Both the position numbers and the translations under genes were made by a program. From Diplosphaera chodatii (Eukaryota > Chlorophyta > Trebouxiophyceae > Prasiolales > Stichococcaceae), in NCBI GenBank assembly GCA_032358165.1, contig JAALGY010000032.1:2170001-2234000 (forward strand): DNA of 64,000 nt. Direction: 5' to 3'. This document shows positions 10,791-21,606 of this stretch, in pieces. The stretch's first letter is position 1, and each line of letters starts with the position of its first letter. The notes below the pieces were generated by a model. The model made no database searches and was not told where the DNA came from. It saw only the letters and a list, made by a program, of their open reading frames with translations.

Positions 10791-11134
10791 CCATTACACT
10801 CGACATCATCCGACGCACGTACCACCTCGACGCCCACGCCCACGTCGCCGCCCACCACCAGGCACGCCTAGCATATCGGCAGGAACACCTCCTCGGCCTG
10901 GATGCACCACTTGGGCAGCACATCGCCATGTACAGCCTGCAGCTGATCGGAGACGCACTGGCATCCCAGGCGGCTGCCAGGCCCGACCCTCCGCCACCAA
11001 TCACCACAGCCGGTCACTCAACGACCTCGTCCAGCGCACCCAGCACTGCCATCACCACCGCCGCTGCCACCCGCAGCCGACGTCGCAACCGCAGTCCGCC
11101 TCGTACACAAGCCTCCCCACTAAGCCAAGTGCTT
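10791..11134 (+). mobile_element. LINE-B fragment (distal ORF2, proline-rich region)
   Basis: Matches the LINE-B region at about 47,685-48,000 (LDIIRRTYHLDAHAHVAAHH.., GHSTTSSSAPSTAITTAAAT). It carries a small local insertion (AGGCACGCCTAGCATATCGG) relative to other copies. Fragment only. Confidence 0.7.
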
Positions 11135-11262
11135 CCGGCGAAACGTCATGTTCGAAATATGTCAATGGAGGACACTGAAACCACAAGGGAATGCAGGGCC
11201 CATGAGACCAGCGCAAGGCAATAGTCCCGATGAGGAAGACTACCTAATGGTCGTACAAGTGG
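11135..11262 (-). mobile_element. Composite C fragment
   Basis: About 128 bp of the 3' part of the body, from AAACGTCATGTTCGAAATAT to GGTCGTACAAGTG, without its tail. Confidence 0.65.
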
Positions 11263-11267
11263 GAATC

Positions 11268-11362
11268 GAATGGATAGCGGTAAGGGAAGTGCAAATAGCG
11301 ATGGAAAAGGACCTTTGACCGGAAGGCTGTTTGTGTATTGCGTTTTTCAACGACTTATATGT
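11268..11362 (-). mobile_element. SINE-D copy 4, 5'-truncated at the internal hairpin
   Basis: Contains only the 3' ~95 bp of SINE-D. In sense orientation it begins at ATATAAGTCGTTG, within the SINE's 10-bp inverted repeat, and then abuts LINE-A. GTACAA occurs on both sides. Confidence 0.7.
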
Positions 11363-12619
11363 ACAACCGTCAACGTGAAGAAGACAAAGGTCGTGGTGTA
11401 TGCAGCCCAGGCTGCTGCACCACCGGTTCTCACCTACATGCATGCTCCCATCGAAGTGCTGGACTCGTTTACCTATCTGGGGGTTGATATCTCTACTCGT
11501 AGTTCTTTTGCTGCCGCTAGCATCGGCAGAGCGGCCTCCGCCCAGCGCGCCGCACTTGCATTGCAGCATCGTTGCCACGACCTGAGCCTGCATGACCCAG
11601 CATTGCAGCTGCATTTGTTTGATGCACTAGTACGTCCTGTTATGCTATATGGTGTCGAAACATGGGGACCTGGGGCGTTATGTGGTACTGGCATGGATAC
11701 TTGTGAGCTTGTCCATCGGAAGTTCCTTCGGTCTGTTCTTGGCGTGCGCACAGGCACTCCCAACGTGGCGGTGTTGGGGGAGCTTGGGCGGTTCCCAGTG
11801 GCGCACACGGCAACGCTGGCCATCTGCCGGTTCTGGAACCGGCTGGTCGCAATCCCGGACACCCGCCTCACCAAGCAGGCATTCCTGGAGAACTGTGCTC
11901 TGGCCACACGGCCGGGGCGCAGCACCAGCAGCTCAGCATGCTGGGCTGCCCAGGTGTGTTCGTTCCTGCACTTCATGTCACCCATCGTTGACGGCGTGCC
12001 GCAGCGCATTGACACATCTGTTGTCACTGCACACCTGCAGCGCCGCACCTTCGATGCTGTGAATGGCAGCGACTTGCGCAAAGTGCGTGAGTGGCTGGGA
12101 GTCAGGGGCCCTGTGAACAGTGACAACTACCAGATGGCCGGCTACTTGCAGGCAGTCGCCTCCAAGACCGGTCGTCGGCGGTTAGCACAGTTTCGCATGG
12201 GCAGTCACATGCTGGGGGTGGAAACAGGGAGGTGGCAGCGGCTGCCGCGGGCAGAGCGGCTGTGTCAGCGGTGTAACTGCGGCGTGGTGGATGATGAGGC
12301 GCATATGGTCTGGGGGTGTCCAGCCCTAGTAGATCAGAGGGTGCAGCATTCGGAGCTGTTTGAGGACAGCAACATCACATCAGTGGCGGACTTTATGCAG
12401 CAGGATGCCGGGCAACTGGCAGCCTTTTTGCGGGGTTGTCATGATCAATGTGCAGAGTTGGAGGGGTGTGCATCCAACCGGGATTGAGTGGAACCATTCT
12501 GTCAGCGGGGAGTGAACGGTTTCGTACACGACTCGTTGTGCATGTTGCTCTGGGTTTTTCCGCCAGAGCCTGTGGCTAGGCCAAAATGGCCCACCACCAG
12601 TATGTAATCAATGTCAAAT
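11363..12619 (+). mobile_element. LINE-A, 5'-truncated copy encoding the ORF2 C-terminal half
   Basis: ORF2 is open from TVNVKKTKVVVY to the stop at 12,487 (about 370 residues): RT thumb/connection region and the zinc finger CQRCNCGVVDDEAHMVWGC. The catalytic YADD is absent (upstream of the truncation). The sequence is closer to the full-length LINE-A at 40.4-45.8 kb (shares the NCGV and FEDSNIT variants) than to the other fragments. Confidence 0.82.
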
Positions 12620-12627
12620 GACAACCC

Positions 12628-12751
12628 ATGGAGGGCAGATTGCCGAAGCAACCACTTGCATAGGGTGGGGTGGGTTGGTCCCACACGGAACTAGACCCGA
12701 AACTTCCGCCACCGCCAGGGATCGAACCCGGTCCCTGAACGGTGTACAATG
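12628..12751 (-). mobile_element. SINE-D copy 5, head half only
   Basis: Keeps the 5' half (T-arm head to CCATGG) and lacks everything 3' of the first arm of the internal inverted repeat. Confidence 0.65.
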
Positions 12752-12969
12752 CAAGTGCGGGGACCTAGCGGCGGCGGCAGCAATGCCACGCACTCGCGGC
12801 GCAGTCGCACAGCTGCGGGTCTATCATCCTAGAAATGTCGTAACGTCTGTCTGTCCACGTGCCACGGCACCCGCGGGTAAACCCAGAAAACCCCGCGCAG
12901 ACATGCAGGGACCGGTTGCGTACAAGTATGCCGAGCTCTGGGCCCGCTTGGACCGGATACGCCGCGAAC
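12752..12969 (-). mobile_element. Composite C fragment
   Basis: A body segment from CAAGTGCGGGGACCTAGC to GGATACGCCGCGA, then an abrupt switch into VNTR-E. Neither tail nor VNTR of composite C is present. Confidence 0.65.
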
Positions 12970-15345
12970 GCCAGCCTGCCATCCTCACCACCATCCACAC
13001 CACCCTCAGCCTGCCACCTGCTGCACCCTCGTCTGAGTGCTGCCCACCGCCTGCCGCCGCCGCCACCACCAGCCTGCCTCCCTGCAGCATCCGCCACTAC
13101 CCTCAGCCTGCCACCTGCTGCACCCTGGTCTGAGTGTTGCCCATTGCGCCGCCGCCGCCATCACCAGCCTGCCGTCGTCACCACCATCCACCCTCAGCCT
13201 GCCGCCTGCTGCACCCTAACCTGGGTGCTGCCCACCGTCTGCCGCTGCTGCCAACATTAGCCTGCCGTCTTCACCACCATCCACACCACCTTCAGCCTGC
13301 CGCCTGTTGCACCCTGATCTGAGTGCTGCCCACCGCGCCTCCGCCGCCATCATCAGCCTGCCGTTGTCACCACCATCCACACCGCCCTCAGCCTGCCACC
13401 TGTTGCACCCTGGTCTGAGTGCTGCCCACCGCCTGCCGCCGCCGCCATCACCAGCCTGCCGTCTTCACCACCATCCACACACCCTCAGCCTGCCACCTGC
13501 TGCACCTCCACTTTCGGTCCCATCCTGGACTCCCACCGCCCCTCACCTTCGCCTACACCCTCACACCTCACCTGCCAGCACCCGCCGTCGCCTTCACCTT
13601 CATTTTCGGTCCCATCCTGGACACCCACCGCCGTTCACCTTCGCCTACAGCCTCACACCTCACCTGCCAACACCCGCCGTCGCCTTCACCTTCACTTCCG
13701 GACCCATCCTGGACTCCAACCGCCGCTCACCTTCGCCTACACCCTCACACCTCACCTGCCAGCACCCGCCGTCGCCTCCCCCTTACTTTCGGTCTCATCC
13801 TGGACTCCCACCGCCGCTCACCGTCAACTACACCCTCACACCTCATCTGCCGGCACCCGCTGTCGCCTTCACCTTCACTTTCGGTCCCATACCGAACTCC
13901 CACCGCCGCTCACCTTCACCTACACCCCCACACCTCACCTGCCAGCGCCCGCCATCGCCTTCACCTTCACTTCCGGTCCCATCTTGGACTCCCATCACCA
14001 CTCACCGTCACCTACACCCTCGCACCTCGCCTGCCAGCCCGCAGTCGCCTTCACCTTCACCTTCGGTCCCATCCTGGACTCCCACCACCACTCACCCTTA
14101 CCTATACGCCCGTACCTCATCTGCCCAGTCGGCACTGGGCCAAGATCAAGAACAAGAGCAAGAGCAAGACCAAGACCTTAGTAGCATGACAACACCTAGC
14201 AGCGGCCACCCGCGGAGCCCGCGCGGATGGGAGCACCTGCCTCAGAAGACCCTGGTGCCCGGTGTTGTGCATATCGGACAGCCTGCGGCGTCAGCCGCCA
14301 GCCCTCTGTTGTTTGCCAGCGCCAGCCCTCAGTCCCTTTGGGTTTGGTTGCTTTCACCAGCATGCAGGGCGCCTCGCGGCGTATCCGGTCCCAGCGGGCC
14401 CAGAGCTCGGCGTACTTGTACGCAACCGGTCCCTGCATGTCTGCGCGGGGTTTTCTGGGTTTACCCGCGGGTGCCGTGGCACGTGGACAGACAGACGTTT
14501 GGACATTTCTAGGATGATAGATCTGCAGCGGTGCGACTCAGCCGCGTGTGCGTGGCATTGCTGCCGCCGCCGCTAGGTCCCCGCACTTGTACGACCATTA
14601 CGTAGCCTTCCTCACCGGGACTATTGCCTTTCGCTGGTCTCATGGGCCCTGCATTCCCTTGTGGTTTCAGTGTCCTCCATTGACATATTTCGAACATGAC
14701 GTTTTGGTGACATACTCAGCCGCCCTCATGTTCACACGTGAGAAGCCGCATTGTGCCGCAGAGCCTCGTTCTTGAGCTTGGTTCTGGTCTGGACGCCGTT
14801 TGTAAAAAACAAACAAACAAACAAACAAACTGCTGCACCCTGGTCAGAGTGCTGCCCGCTGCCTGCCGCCGCCGCCATCACCAGCCTGCCGTCTTCACCA
14901 CCATCCACACCACCCACAGCCTGCCACCTGCTGCACCCTGGTCTGAGTGCTGCCCGCTGCCTGCCGCCGCCACCATCACCAGCCTGCCGTCTTCGCCACC
15001 ATCCACACACCCTCAGCCTGCCACCTGCTGCACCCTGGTCTGAGTGCTGCCCGCTGCCTGCCGCCGCCGCCAACACCAGCCTGCCATCTCCACCACCATC
15101 CACACCACCCACAGCCTGCCACCTGTTGCACCCTGATCTGGGTGCTGCCCGCTGCCTGCCGCCGCCGCCGACCCCAGCCTTTCGTCTTCGCCACCATCCA
15201 CCCCACCCTCAGCCTGCCGCCTGCTGCACCCTGGTCTGAGTGCTGCCCACCGCCTGCCGCCGCCGCCATCACCAGCCTGCCTCCCTCCAGCATCCGCCAC
15301 TACCCTCAGCCTGCCGCCTGCTGCACCTTGCTCTGAGTGCTGCCC
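12970..15345 (+). repeat. VNTR-E array 1 (98-bp units), split by a composite C insertion
   Basis: Units of about 98 bp carrying CCTCAGCCTGCC-ACCTGCTGCACCCTGGTCTGAGTGCTGCCC occupy 12,970-13,506 and 14,830-15,345. The gap is composite C element 5, bounded by a 10-bp duplication of array sequence, CTGCTGCACC. Some units are variant, with shorter spacers. Confidence 0.8.
13507..14829 (+). mobile_element. Composite C element 5, complete with VNTR, body and tail
   Basis: The 5' VNTR (13,507-about 14,110; units near 92 bp) is followed by the body (AAGATCAAGAACAAGAGCAA..) and an (AAAC)n tail ending at 14,829. The TSD CTGCTGCACC (13,497-13,506 and 14,830-14,839) shows that it jumped into the VNTR-E array. 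Together with element 2 it defines the full family structure. Confidence 0.87.
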
Positions 15346-15509
15346 AGCACTGCTGCCCAGCACTTGCCTGCCGCCCACGCCACAACCCTCCCTCCCCACC
15401 CCTTCAGCATGCTTCCCGCCACGCCCACCGCCCCCCAACCCCCAACAGCTAGGCCCTTGCCCACACATGGCCGCAGCAGCAGCCGCCATCGCCGCCATCG
15501 CCCCTCACC
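15346..15509 (+). other. Spacer between VNTR-E and LINE-A
   Basis: C-rich unique sequence (CAACCCTCCCTCCCCACC.., GCAGCAGCAGCCGCCATCG) with no coding signal. The same spacer recurs at 52,900-53,064, and its last bases CCTCACC precede LINE-A in both places. Confidence 0.5.
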
Positions 15510-16890
15510 TGTGGTGTGCAGGCACCTGCCCTCTTCTATGCAGATGATCTGGACCTGGTGTCCACATCCGTACGCGGCCTGCAGGCGCAGCTCGACCTGC
15601 TGGAGTCGTACTGCAAGCGGTGGCGCCTCATCATCAACGTGAAGAAGACTAAGGTCGTGGTGTACGGAGCCCAGGCTGCTGCACCACCGGTTCTCACCTA
15701 CATGCATGCTCCCATCGAAGTGCTGGACTCGTTTACATATTTGGGGGTTGACATTTCCAGTCGTAGTTCTTTTGCTGCCGCTAGCATTGGCAGAGCGGCC
15801 TCCGCCCAGCGCGCCGCACTTGCATTGCAGCATCGTTGCCATGACCTGAGCTTGCATGACCCAGCACTGCAGCTACACTTGTTCGATGCACTAGTACGTC
15901 CTGTTATGCTTTATGGTGTCGAAACATGGGGACCGGGGGCGTTGTGCGGTAGTGGCATGGACACTTGTGAGCTTGTCCATCGGAAGTTTCTTCGGTCTGT
16001 TCTTGGAGTGCGTACAGGCACTCCCAACGTGGCGGTGTTGGGGGAGCTTGGGCGATTCCCGGTGGCACACACGGCAACACTGGCCATCTGCCGGTTCTGG
16101 AACCGGCTGGTCGCAATGCCGGACACACGCCTCACCAAGCAGGCATTCCTGGAGAACTGTGCTCTGGCCACCCGGCCGGGGCGCAGCAAGACCAGCTCAG
16201 CATGCTGGGCTGCCCAGGTGTGCTCGTTCCTGCACTTCATGTCACCCATCGTTGACGGCGTGCCGCAGCGCATTGACACTTCGGTTGTCAGTGCACACCT
16301 GCAGCGCCGCACATTCGATGCTGTGAATGGCAGCGACTTGCGCAAAGTGCGTGAGTGGCTGGGAGTCAGGGGCCCTGTCAACGGTGACAACTACCAGCTG
16401 GCCGGCTACTTGCAGGCAGTCGCCTCCAGGACCGGTCGTCGGCGGTTAGCACAGTTCCGGATGGGCAGTCACATGCTGGGGGTGGAAACAGGGAGGTGGC
16501 AGCGTCTGCCGCGGGCAGAGCGGCTGTGTCAGCGGTGTAGCTGCGGCGTGGTGGATGATGAGGCGCACATGGTCTGGGGGTGTCCAGCTCTAGTAGATCA
16601 GAGGGTGCAGCATTCTGAGCTGTTTCAGGACAGCGACATCACCTCAGTGGCGGACTTTATGCAGCAGGATGCCGGGCAACTGGCAGCCTTTTTGCGGGTT
16701 TGTCATGATCATTGTGCAGAGTTGGAGGGGTGTACATCCAACCGGGATTGAGTGGAACCATTCTGTCAGCGGGGAGTGAACGGTTTCGGCCACGACTCGT
16801 TGTGCATGTTGCTCTGGGTTATTCCGCCAGAGCCTGTGGCTAGGCCAAAATGGCCCACCACCAGTATGTAATCAATGTCAAAAAAATGTC
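15510..16890 (+). mobile_element. LINE-A partial copy with RT active site to 3' end
   Basis: The ORF2 part is open from about 15,516 to the stop at 16,751 (411 residues). It starts just before the catalytic FYADDLDLVSTSV motif and continues to the C-terminal zinc finger. The 3' UTR follows, with the end GTAATCAATGTCA.. at about 16,867-16,890. It lacks endonuclease and upstream RT motifs. A near-identical copy is at 53,148-54,528. Confidence 0.85.
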
Positions 16891-17350
16891 TCACCCAACA
16901 CTTACACCAACGCCCACCACCACGGCCATCCTGCACCTCGCCCAGCCATGAGCCTCACGCTCTCGCTTGAGCAGCTGCGGCGCGGTGGCGCACCTAGGCT
17001 GCGGGCCGAACGTGCTGTCGACCTGGCAACCAGCCTTGCGCTACTGCCCATTGCAGTCAGGGTCGCCTTGCCAGCCACCGCTGACGCCAACACAGTCAAG
17101 CTCGAGCTCATCCAGCTGCTGGACAACCGCATTGGCACCTTCGACCTGATGGGCGCCCATGCTGTCGGTGATGGCGTCCTCACCGTCAAGCTCTTCGCCA
17201 CCGCTGCTCGAGGCGGCGTCGCCCACGTGGATGCCCTATTGCAGCAGCGCGGCTTCACCCTGCTGTCGCCTTCCACGGGCGCCGAGCTCCAAGTCACGGC
17301 CACTCAGTGTCAGCCCAGCGGCATGCTGCTGCCCCTCGGCACTACCGAGC

Positions 17351-17374
17351 ATGTAATCAATGTCAAATGTCAAT
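17351..17374 (+). mobile_element. 24-bp LINE-A micro-insertion (3' tail only)
   Basis: ATGTAATCAATGTCAAATGTCAAT is exactly the LINE-A 3' terminus. GAGC is duplicated on either side (17,347-17,350 and 17,375-17,378). The reading frame of LINE-B ORF1 is broken here. Confidence 0.75.
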
Positions 17375-17478
17375 GAGCTGATCGTCCACCACATGGCCAA
17401 CGCCGACAACGTTGCCGGAGTCACCCGGGCCCTCTTGCTCGCCTCAGGCTACAACGACTCGGACTTCCAGGTCCATTC

Positions 17479-17696
17479 ATTGGACACCGTTCAGGGACCG
17501 GGTTCGATCCCTGGCGGTGGCGGAAGTTTCGGGTCTAGTTCCGTGTGGGACCAACCCACCCCACCCTATGCAAGTGGTTGCTTCGGCAATCTGCCCTCCA
17601 TGGTTTGTGTATATAAGTCGTTGAAAAACGCAATACACAAACAGCCTTCCGGTCAAAGGTCCTTTTCCATCGCTATTTGCACTTCCCTTACCGCTA
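17479..17696 (+). mobile_element. SINE-D copy 6, in LINE-B ORF1
   Basis: Full-length copy with 7-bp TSD TCCATTC (17,472-17,478 and 17,697-17,703). An uninterrupted LINE-B at 33,98x reads straight through the site. The copy is duplicated at 55,117-55,334. Confidence 0.87.
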
Positions 17697-18577
17697 TCCA
17701 TTCCTGACCGAAATGTTGGGAGGCGCCCGCCTGCCTGCCCACCTGCAGACGGTTCACGGGAACACCACCGTCGTGAGGGCGATTGTGAGGATGGAGGACC
17801 CCGCACATGGTCTCTGCCCGCGGATGCGGGACATCGACCGCGGCGCCCACACCGGCCCTATCACGGTCACTGCCACCTTCTCCGGCGACAGGGACATCCT
17901 CATCACACCCCCCCGCCAGTCACACCACCAGCAACACCCCCCACCTCCGCAACCGCCGTCGCCACCGCCACCAGCTGCCGCCACCACACCGGCACCCGAC
18001 GTCGCCGGCAGGAGAGCTCCCTCTCGGACCACCGAGACGCCCGCCACCGCCCCCTCTGACGATGGTGCTTCATCCATGAGCGACACGGGGGCTCCTCCGG
18101 GCGACGATGGCGGCGCCCGCGATGCTGACCACCCCATGCTCGACAGCGACGGTGCACTGACACAGCATCAGTAGCCGATCAGCCACCTCCCCCAGCACAA
18201 CGGCGTCGCACAGGCGACCTCTTGGGCCCCTTGGGCCCCATGGGCCCCGCCGCTGCGGACGCTGACCCTCCCATTCAGGTGTTTCCCCAGTTGGCCCCAG
18301 CTCCAGCGACAGACGCTGGCGTCGCCGCCATGGAGACTGACCTTGCCACTTTGGACGGCTCCGCCCGAGCTGCACGACAGGTGTCCAGCTATGCGGCTGT
18401 CCACAGCCGCCTGAGGGCCCCCACCGCGGCCTCTACCCTCGGCCGCATTTGCGCAAGCCCCACTGGGCTTGGCTTCACGGGCGTCTCCACTCGTGCCCGC
18501 AGCCGTACAGCGACACCTCCGCTGCTAGCACCGCCGTCCGGCGGTCCAGCCGCACCGGCCCCCACCAGCCGGCACTC

Positions 18578-18657
18578 AAACAAACAAACAAACAAACAAA
18601 CAAACAAACAAACAAACAAACAAACAAACAAACAAACAAACAAACAAACAAACAAAC
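18578..18657 (+). repeat. (AAAC)20 tract flanked by a 9-bp TSD: tail-only composite C insertion
   Basis: 80 bp of pure AAAC units inside LINE-B ORF1. CCGGCACTC occurs on both sides (18,569-18,577 and 18,658-18,666), while uninterrupted LINE-B copies have it once. The simplest reading is a composite C insertion truncated down to its tail. Reading frames through it give KQTN repeats. Confidence 0.72.
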
Positions 18658-21008
18658 CCGGCACTCAGAGATGGTGCCTGATCCCATCCCCGAGGGCTTC
18701 GTCTCCCACCTGGTCGATCTGGCTCCGGCGCTCTCGCCACAGGCGGCTGCCGCCGCCCTGCAGGAGGTCCGCCAATCAGAGCCGGTGCTCTGGAACACCT
18801 GGACCACTTGCCGTAATGGACTTGCCATCCCTGGCGCGCTGCTGCCATCACTCGACCGCATCCTTCGCCGCCGCGACGACGGCTGCCCACCGGCCGGCCA
18901 CTGGGTCCCCCACACAGACGTCGACGTGGCCATCGCCTCGATGCCCGACAGCTGTGTCATGGCAGCGGGCCACTTGGCCCTGTTGTCGGAGGTATTGCAC
19001 ATGGACGGCACAGACGCTCACGCCCCTCTCCGCCTGCCAGCTGAGCTGTACGTCCAACTCTGGGACAAGCTCGGCCTCCCTCTCACACGAGCCTTCAATG
19101 CCTGCCACACGGCTGGTGCCCGGCCCACCATGTCGCCTCGTCAGCGCACCTCCGACTACACCCTCGTCCCAAAGCGAGGCGATGCCCGCGACCTCGCCAA
19201 CCGCCGACCTATTGCAGGCATCAACGCCGACGTCAAGATCGCCTCCCGCGCCTTTGCCACCCGCCTCGCCCACGCCCTTGGACCCGTCATCGACCCCACA
19301 CAGACTGGCTTCCTCCCCGGCCGCTGGATTGGCGACAACATCCTCAACCACACCGAGCTCGCCGACCTCCTCACCACCCATGACACCGATGGAGCCATGC
19401 TCTTCCTCGACTTCGCCAAGGCCTTCGACTGGATGGACCGAGCCTGGACATTGAGGGTCATGGAGGCCATGCGGTTTGGAGAGGGCGCCCAGCGCTGGGC
19501 TGCCCTCTTTATGACCGACACCCTTGGGCGCATCCGCGTCAACGGCGCCCCCACCGACCCCATTCCCATCAACAGCGGCGCACTCCAAGGCAGCCCCCCC
19601 TCGTCACTGCTCTACATCCTGCAGCTCCAGACTCTTGCCGCCCTCACGCGACGCATGGTCGCCGCTGGTGCCGTGCAACCCATCGCCCTCCCCTTTGGCG
19701 GAGCTGCTCCCCCTTGCCACCTGCACGCCGACGACACCACCATCCACGCCGCCTCCGCAGCGGACTGCGACAAGGTCATCGAAGGACCTGTTGCTGCCTT
19801 CGCTGCCGCCTCGGGCGCCCAGCTCAACCCCACCAAGACCAAGTCCCTGCTGTTCGGCTCGGCTGCCCGACAACCCGCCCACACCAGTGCCGCCACCGGC
19901 ATCACATATACCCCACACCACACATATGTCAACCACTTGGGCGTCATCGTCGGCTGCGGCAGCGACGCTATCGACGCTCGCCAGCACAAGATCAACTCCC
20001 GGATCGGCCTTATCGGCAAGGCGGTCCTGCAGTGGTCCAAGCACGCCATCTCCTTCTTTGGACGGGCGTACGTCGGCAAGCAGAACCTGCAGTCGCAGCT
20101 GGTGCACCTCCTCAGCTTCGACCCCCTCACAGCCACCCAACTGGCGAAGCTCAACACCCTCATCTACGGCTACATCAGTCGCAATCGCTACAACACCGAC
20201 CCCCTCTCCGCCAACTGCAACCCGAAGCGACTTGTGTGCGGCCTCTCCCGACGAGCTGGTGGCGCTGGCGCCCCCTCCCTTGAGCTCTTCGCCACCGCCC
20301 TGGCAGCGAAGCGAGCGTTCCGCCTGTTCCAGCCGACGCCAGCAGTGTGGAAGTCCATTCACGGCTTTCACCTCATGCGAGCTCCGGCATCCTCAATTGC
20401 CCACACCGACGCGCCAGCCCGAGCCCTTCACCGTTGGGGCCTCGGACCTGCCATCATGGCATCCACTCTCGACATCGCCACTGTGCCATCGCTCCCGCCA
20501 CGCCTGCGCGACGGCGTCGCGGCTGCTCACCGCATCGGGATTGGGCGCAAGCTGGACCCTGAGCAGCAGCATACGCACCGCCTCATCATGCGAGATCGCC
20601 TGTTCTTCAGCCAGCGTGCCATCGCTGACCCTATTGCCCACGACGCCGACCTCATCGGAGCTGCATCCCTTGGCCTCTGGTCCCTTGACGACTTGCGGGC
20701 AGCCATCGAGGGCGACCCCCAGTTCGCTGCCGTCGCACGCGGGGACCTTGCCGTCATCCGTGCCTCCCTTGATGCCACCATGCGGCTAGCGCTCGAGGCG
20801 AACACCAACCCGGCGCACATGGCAGCCCTTCCCGTCGCCCCATTGCCGCCTCGGCAGTCGACTCGCAGCGTCCCGCTGCCGGTGCCACCAGCCGCACCCC
20901 ATACACCTCGCCAGCCAGGCACACACCCTCCGGACCCTCCACCGACAACGCCGCCCACGACGACCAGCCCACGTGAGCCTGCACCCGCCGCAGACGCCTC
21001 AGCCGCAG
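18658..21008 (+). pseudogene. LINE-B ORF1-RT fusion frame created by internal deletion
   Basis: Open in one frame from the (AAAC)n tract through HSEMVPDPIPEGFVSHLVDL (ORF1), then directly into PAELYVQLWDKLG (RT) at about 19,030. Compared with the LINE-B at 33.9-38.2 kb, about 2.17 kb (ORF1 end plus the whole endonuclease) is missing. RT motifs remain: LFLDFAKAFDWMDRAW (motif A), GALQGSPPSSLLY (B), LHADDTTIHAAS (C) and QLNPTKTKSLLFG (D). It is cut at 21,009 by a composite C insertion. Confidence 0.75.
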
Positions 21009-21562
21009 TTTGTTTGTTTGTTTGTTTGTTTGTTTTTTACAAAGGGCGTCCAGACCAGAACCAAGCTCAAGAACAAGGCTCTGCGGCACAATGCGGCTTC
21101 TCACGTGTGAACGTGAGGGCGGCTGAGTATGTCATCAAAACGTCATGTTCGAAATATGTCGATGGAGGACACTGAAACCACAAGGGAATGCAGGGCCCAT
21201 GAGACCAGCGAAAGGCAATAGTCCCGATGAGGAAGGCTACCTAATGGTCGTACAAGTGCGGGGACCTAGCGGCGGCGGCAGCAATGCCACGCACTCGCGG
21301 CGAAGTCGCACCGCTGCGGGTCTATCACTCTAGAAATGTCAAAACGTCTGTCTGTCCGCGTGCCACGGCACCCGCGGGTAAACCCAGAAAACCCCGCGCA
21401 GACATGCAGGGACCGGTTGCGTACAAGTACGCCGAGCTCTGGGCCCGCTGGGACCGGATACGCCGCGAGGCGCCCTGCATGCTGGTGAAAGCAACCAAAC
21501 CCAAAGGGACTGAGGGCTGGCGCTGGCAAACAACAGAGGGCTGGCGGCTGACGCCGCAAGCG
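21009..21562 (-). mobile_element. Composite C element 6, 5'-truncated, with 10-bp TSD
   Basis: The (GTTT)n complement of the tail is at 21,009-21,038, followed by body to CGCCGCAAGCG. TSD TCAGCCGCAG is at 20,999-21,008 and 21,563-21,572. The copy lacks the VNTR. The duplicated LINE-B at 58.6 kb lacks this insertion. Confidence 0.9.
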
Positions 21563-21606
21563 TCAGCCGCAGCACCCTTGGCGGGCACCCCACTGCCGCT
21601 GCCACC

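Larger units (their letters stand above)
16948..18174 (+). pseudogene. LINE-B ORF1 N-terminal part, interrupted
   Basis: ATG at 16,948. The protein starts MSLTLSLEQLRRGG and contains an RRM-like alpha/beta stretch (VLTVKLFATAARGGVAHVDA). It is broken at 17,351 by a 24-bp LINE-A tail and at 17,479 by a SINE-D, then resumes with LTEMLGGARLPAHLQTVHGN and a Pro/Ala-rich segment. ORF1 of such LINEs is an RNA-binding chaperone-like protein; that function is inferred. This is the only place, with its duplicate at 54,586, where the true ORF1 start is preserved. Confidence 0.7.
15060..21008 (+). repeat. Segmental duplication paired with 52,615-58,649
   Basis: VNTR-E end, spacer, LINE-A piece and LINE-B with the same nested insertions recur at 52,615-58,649 (offset 37,555, 37,638 after the SINE-D, then 37,641). 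Identity looks highest between 15 and 19.5 kb and lower towards 21 kb. Confidence 0.85.

Noticed and set aside
18389..18664. VCLFVCLF-type ORFs as membrane proteins
   Set aside because: They are translations of the (GTTT)n complement of an (AAAC)n tail.
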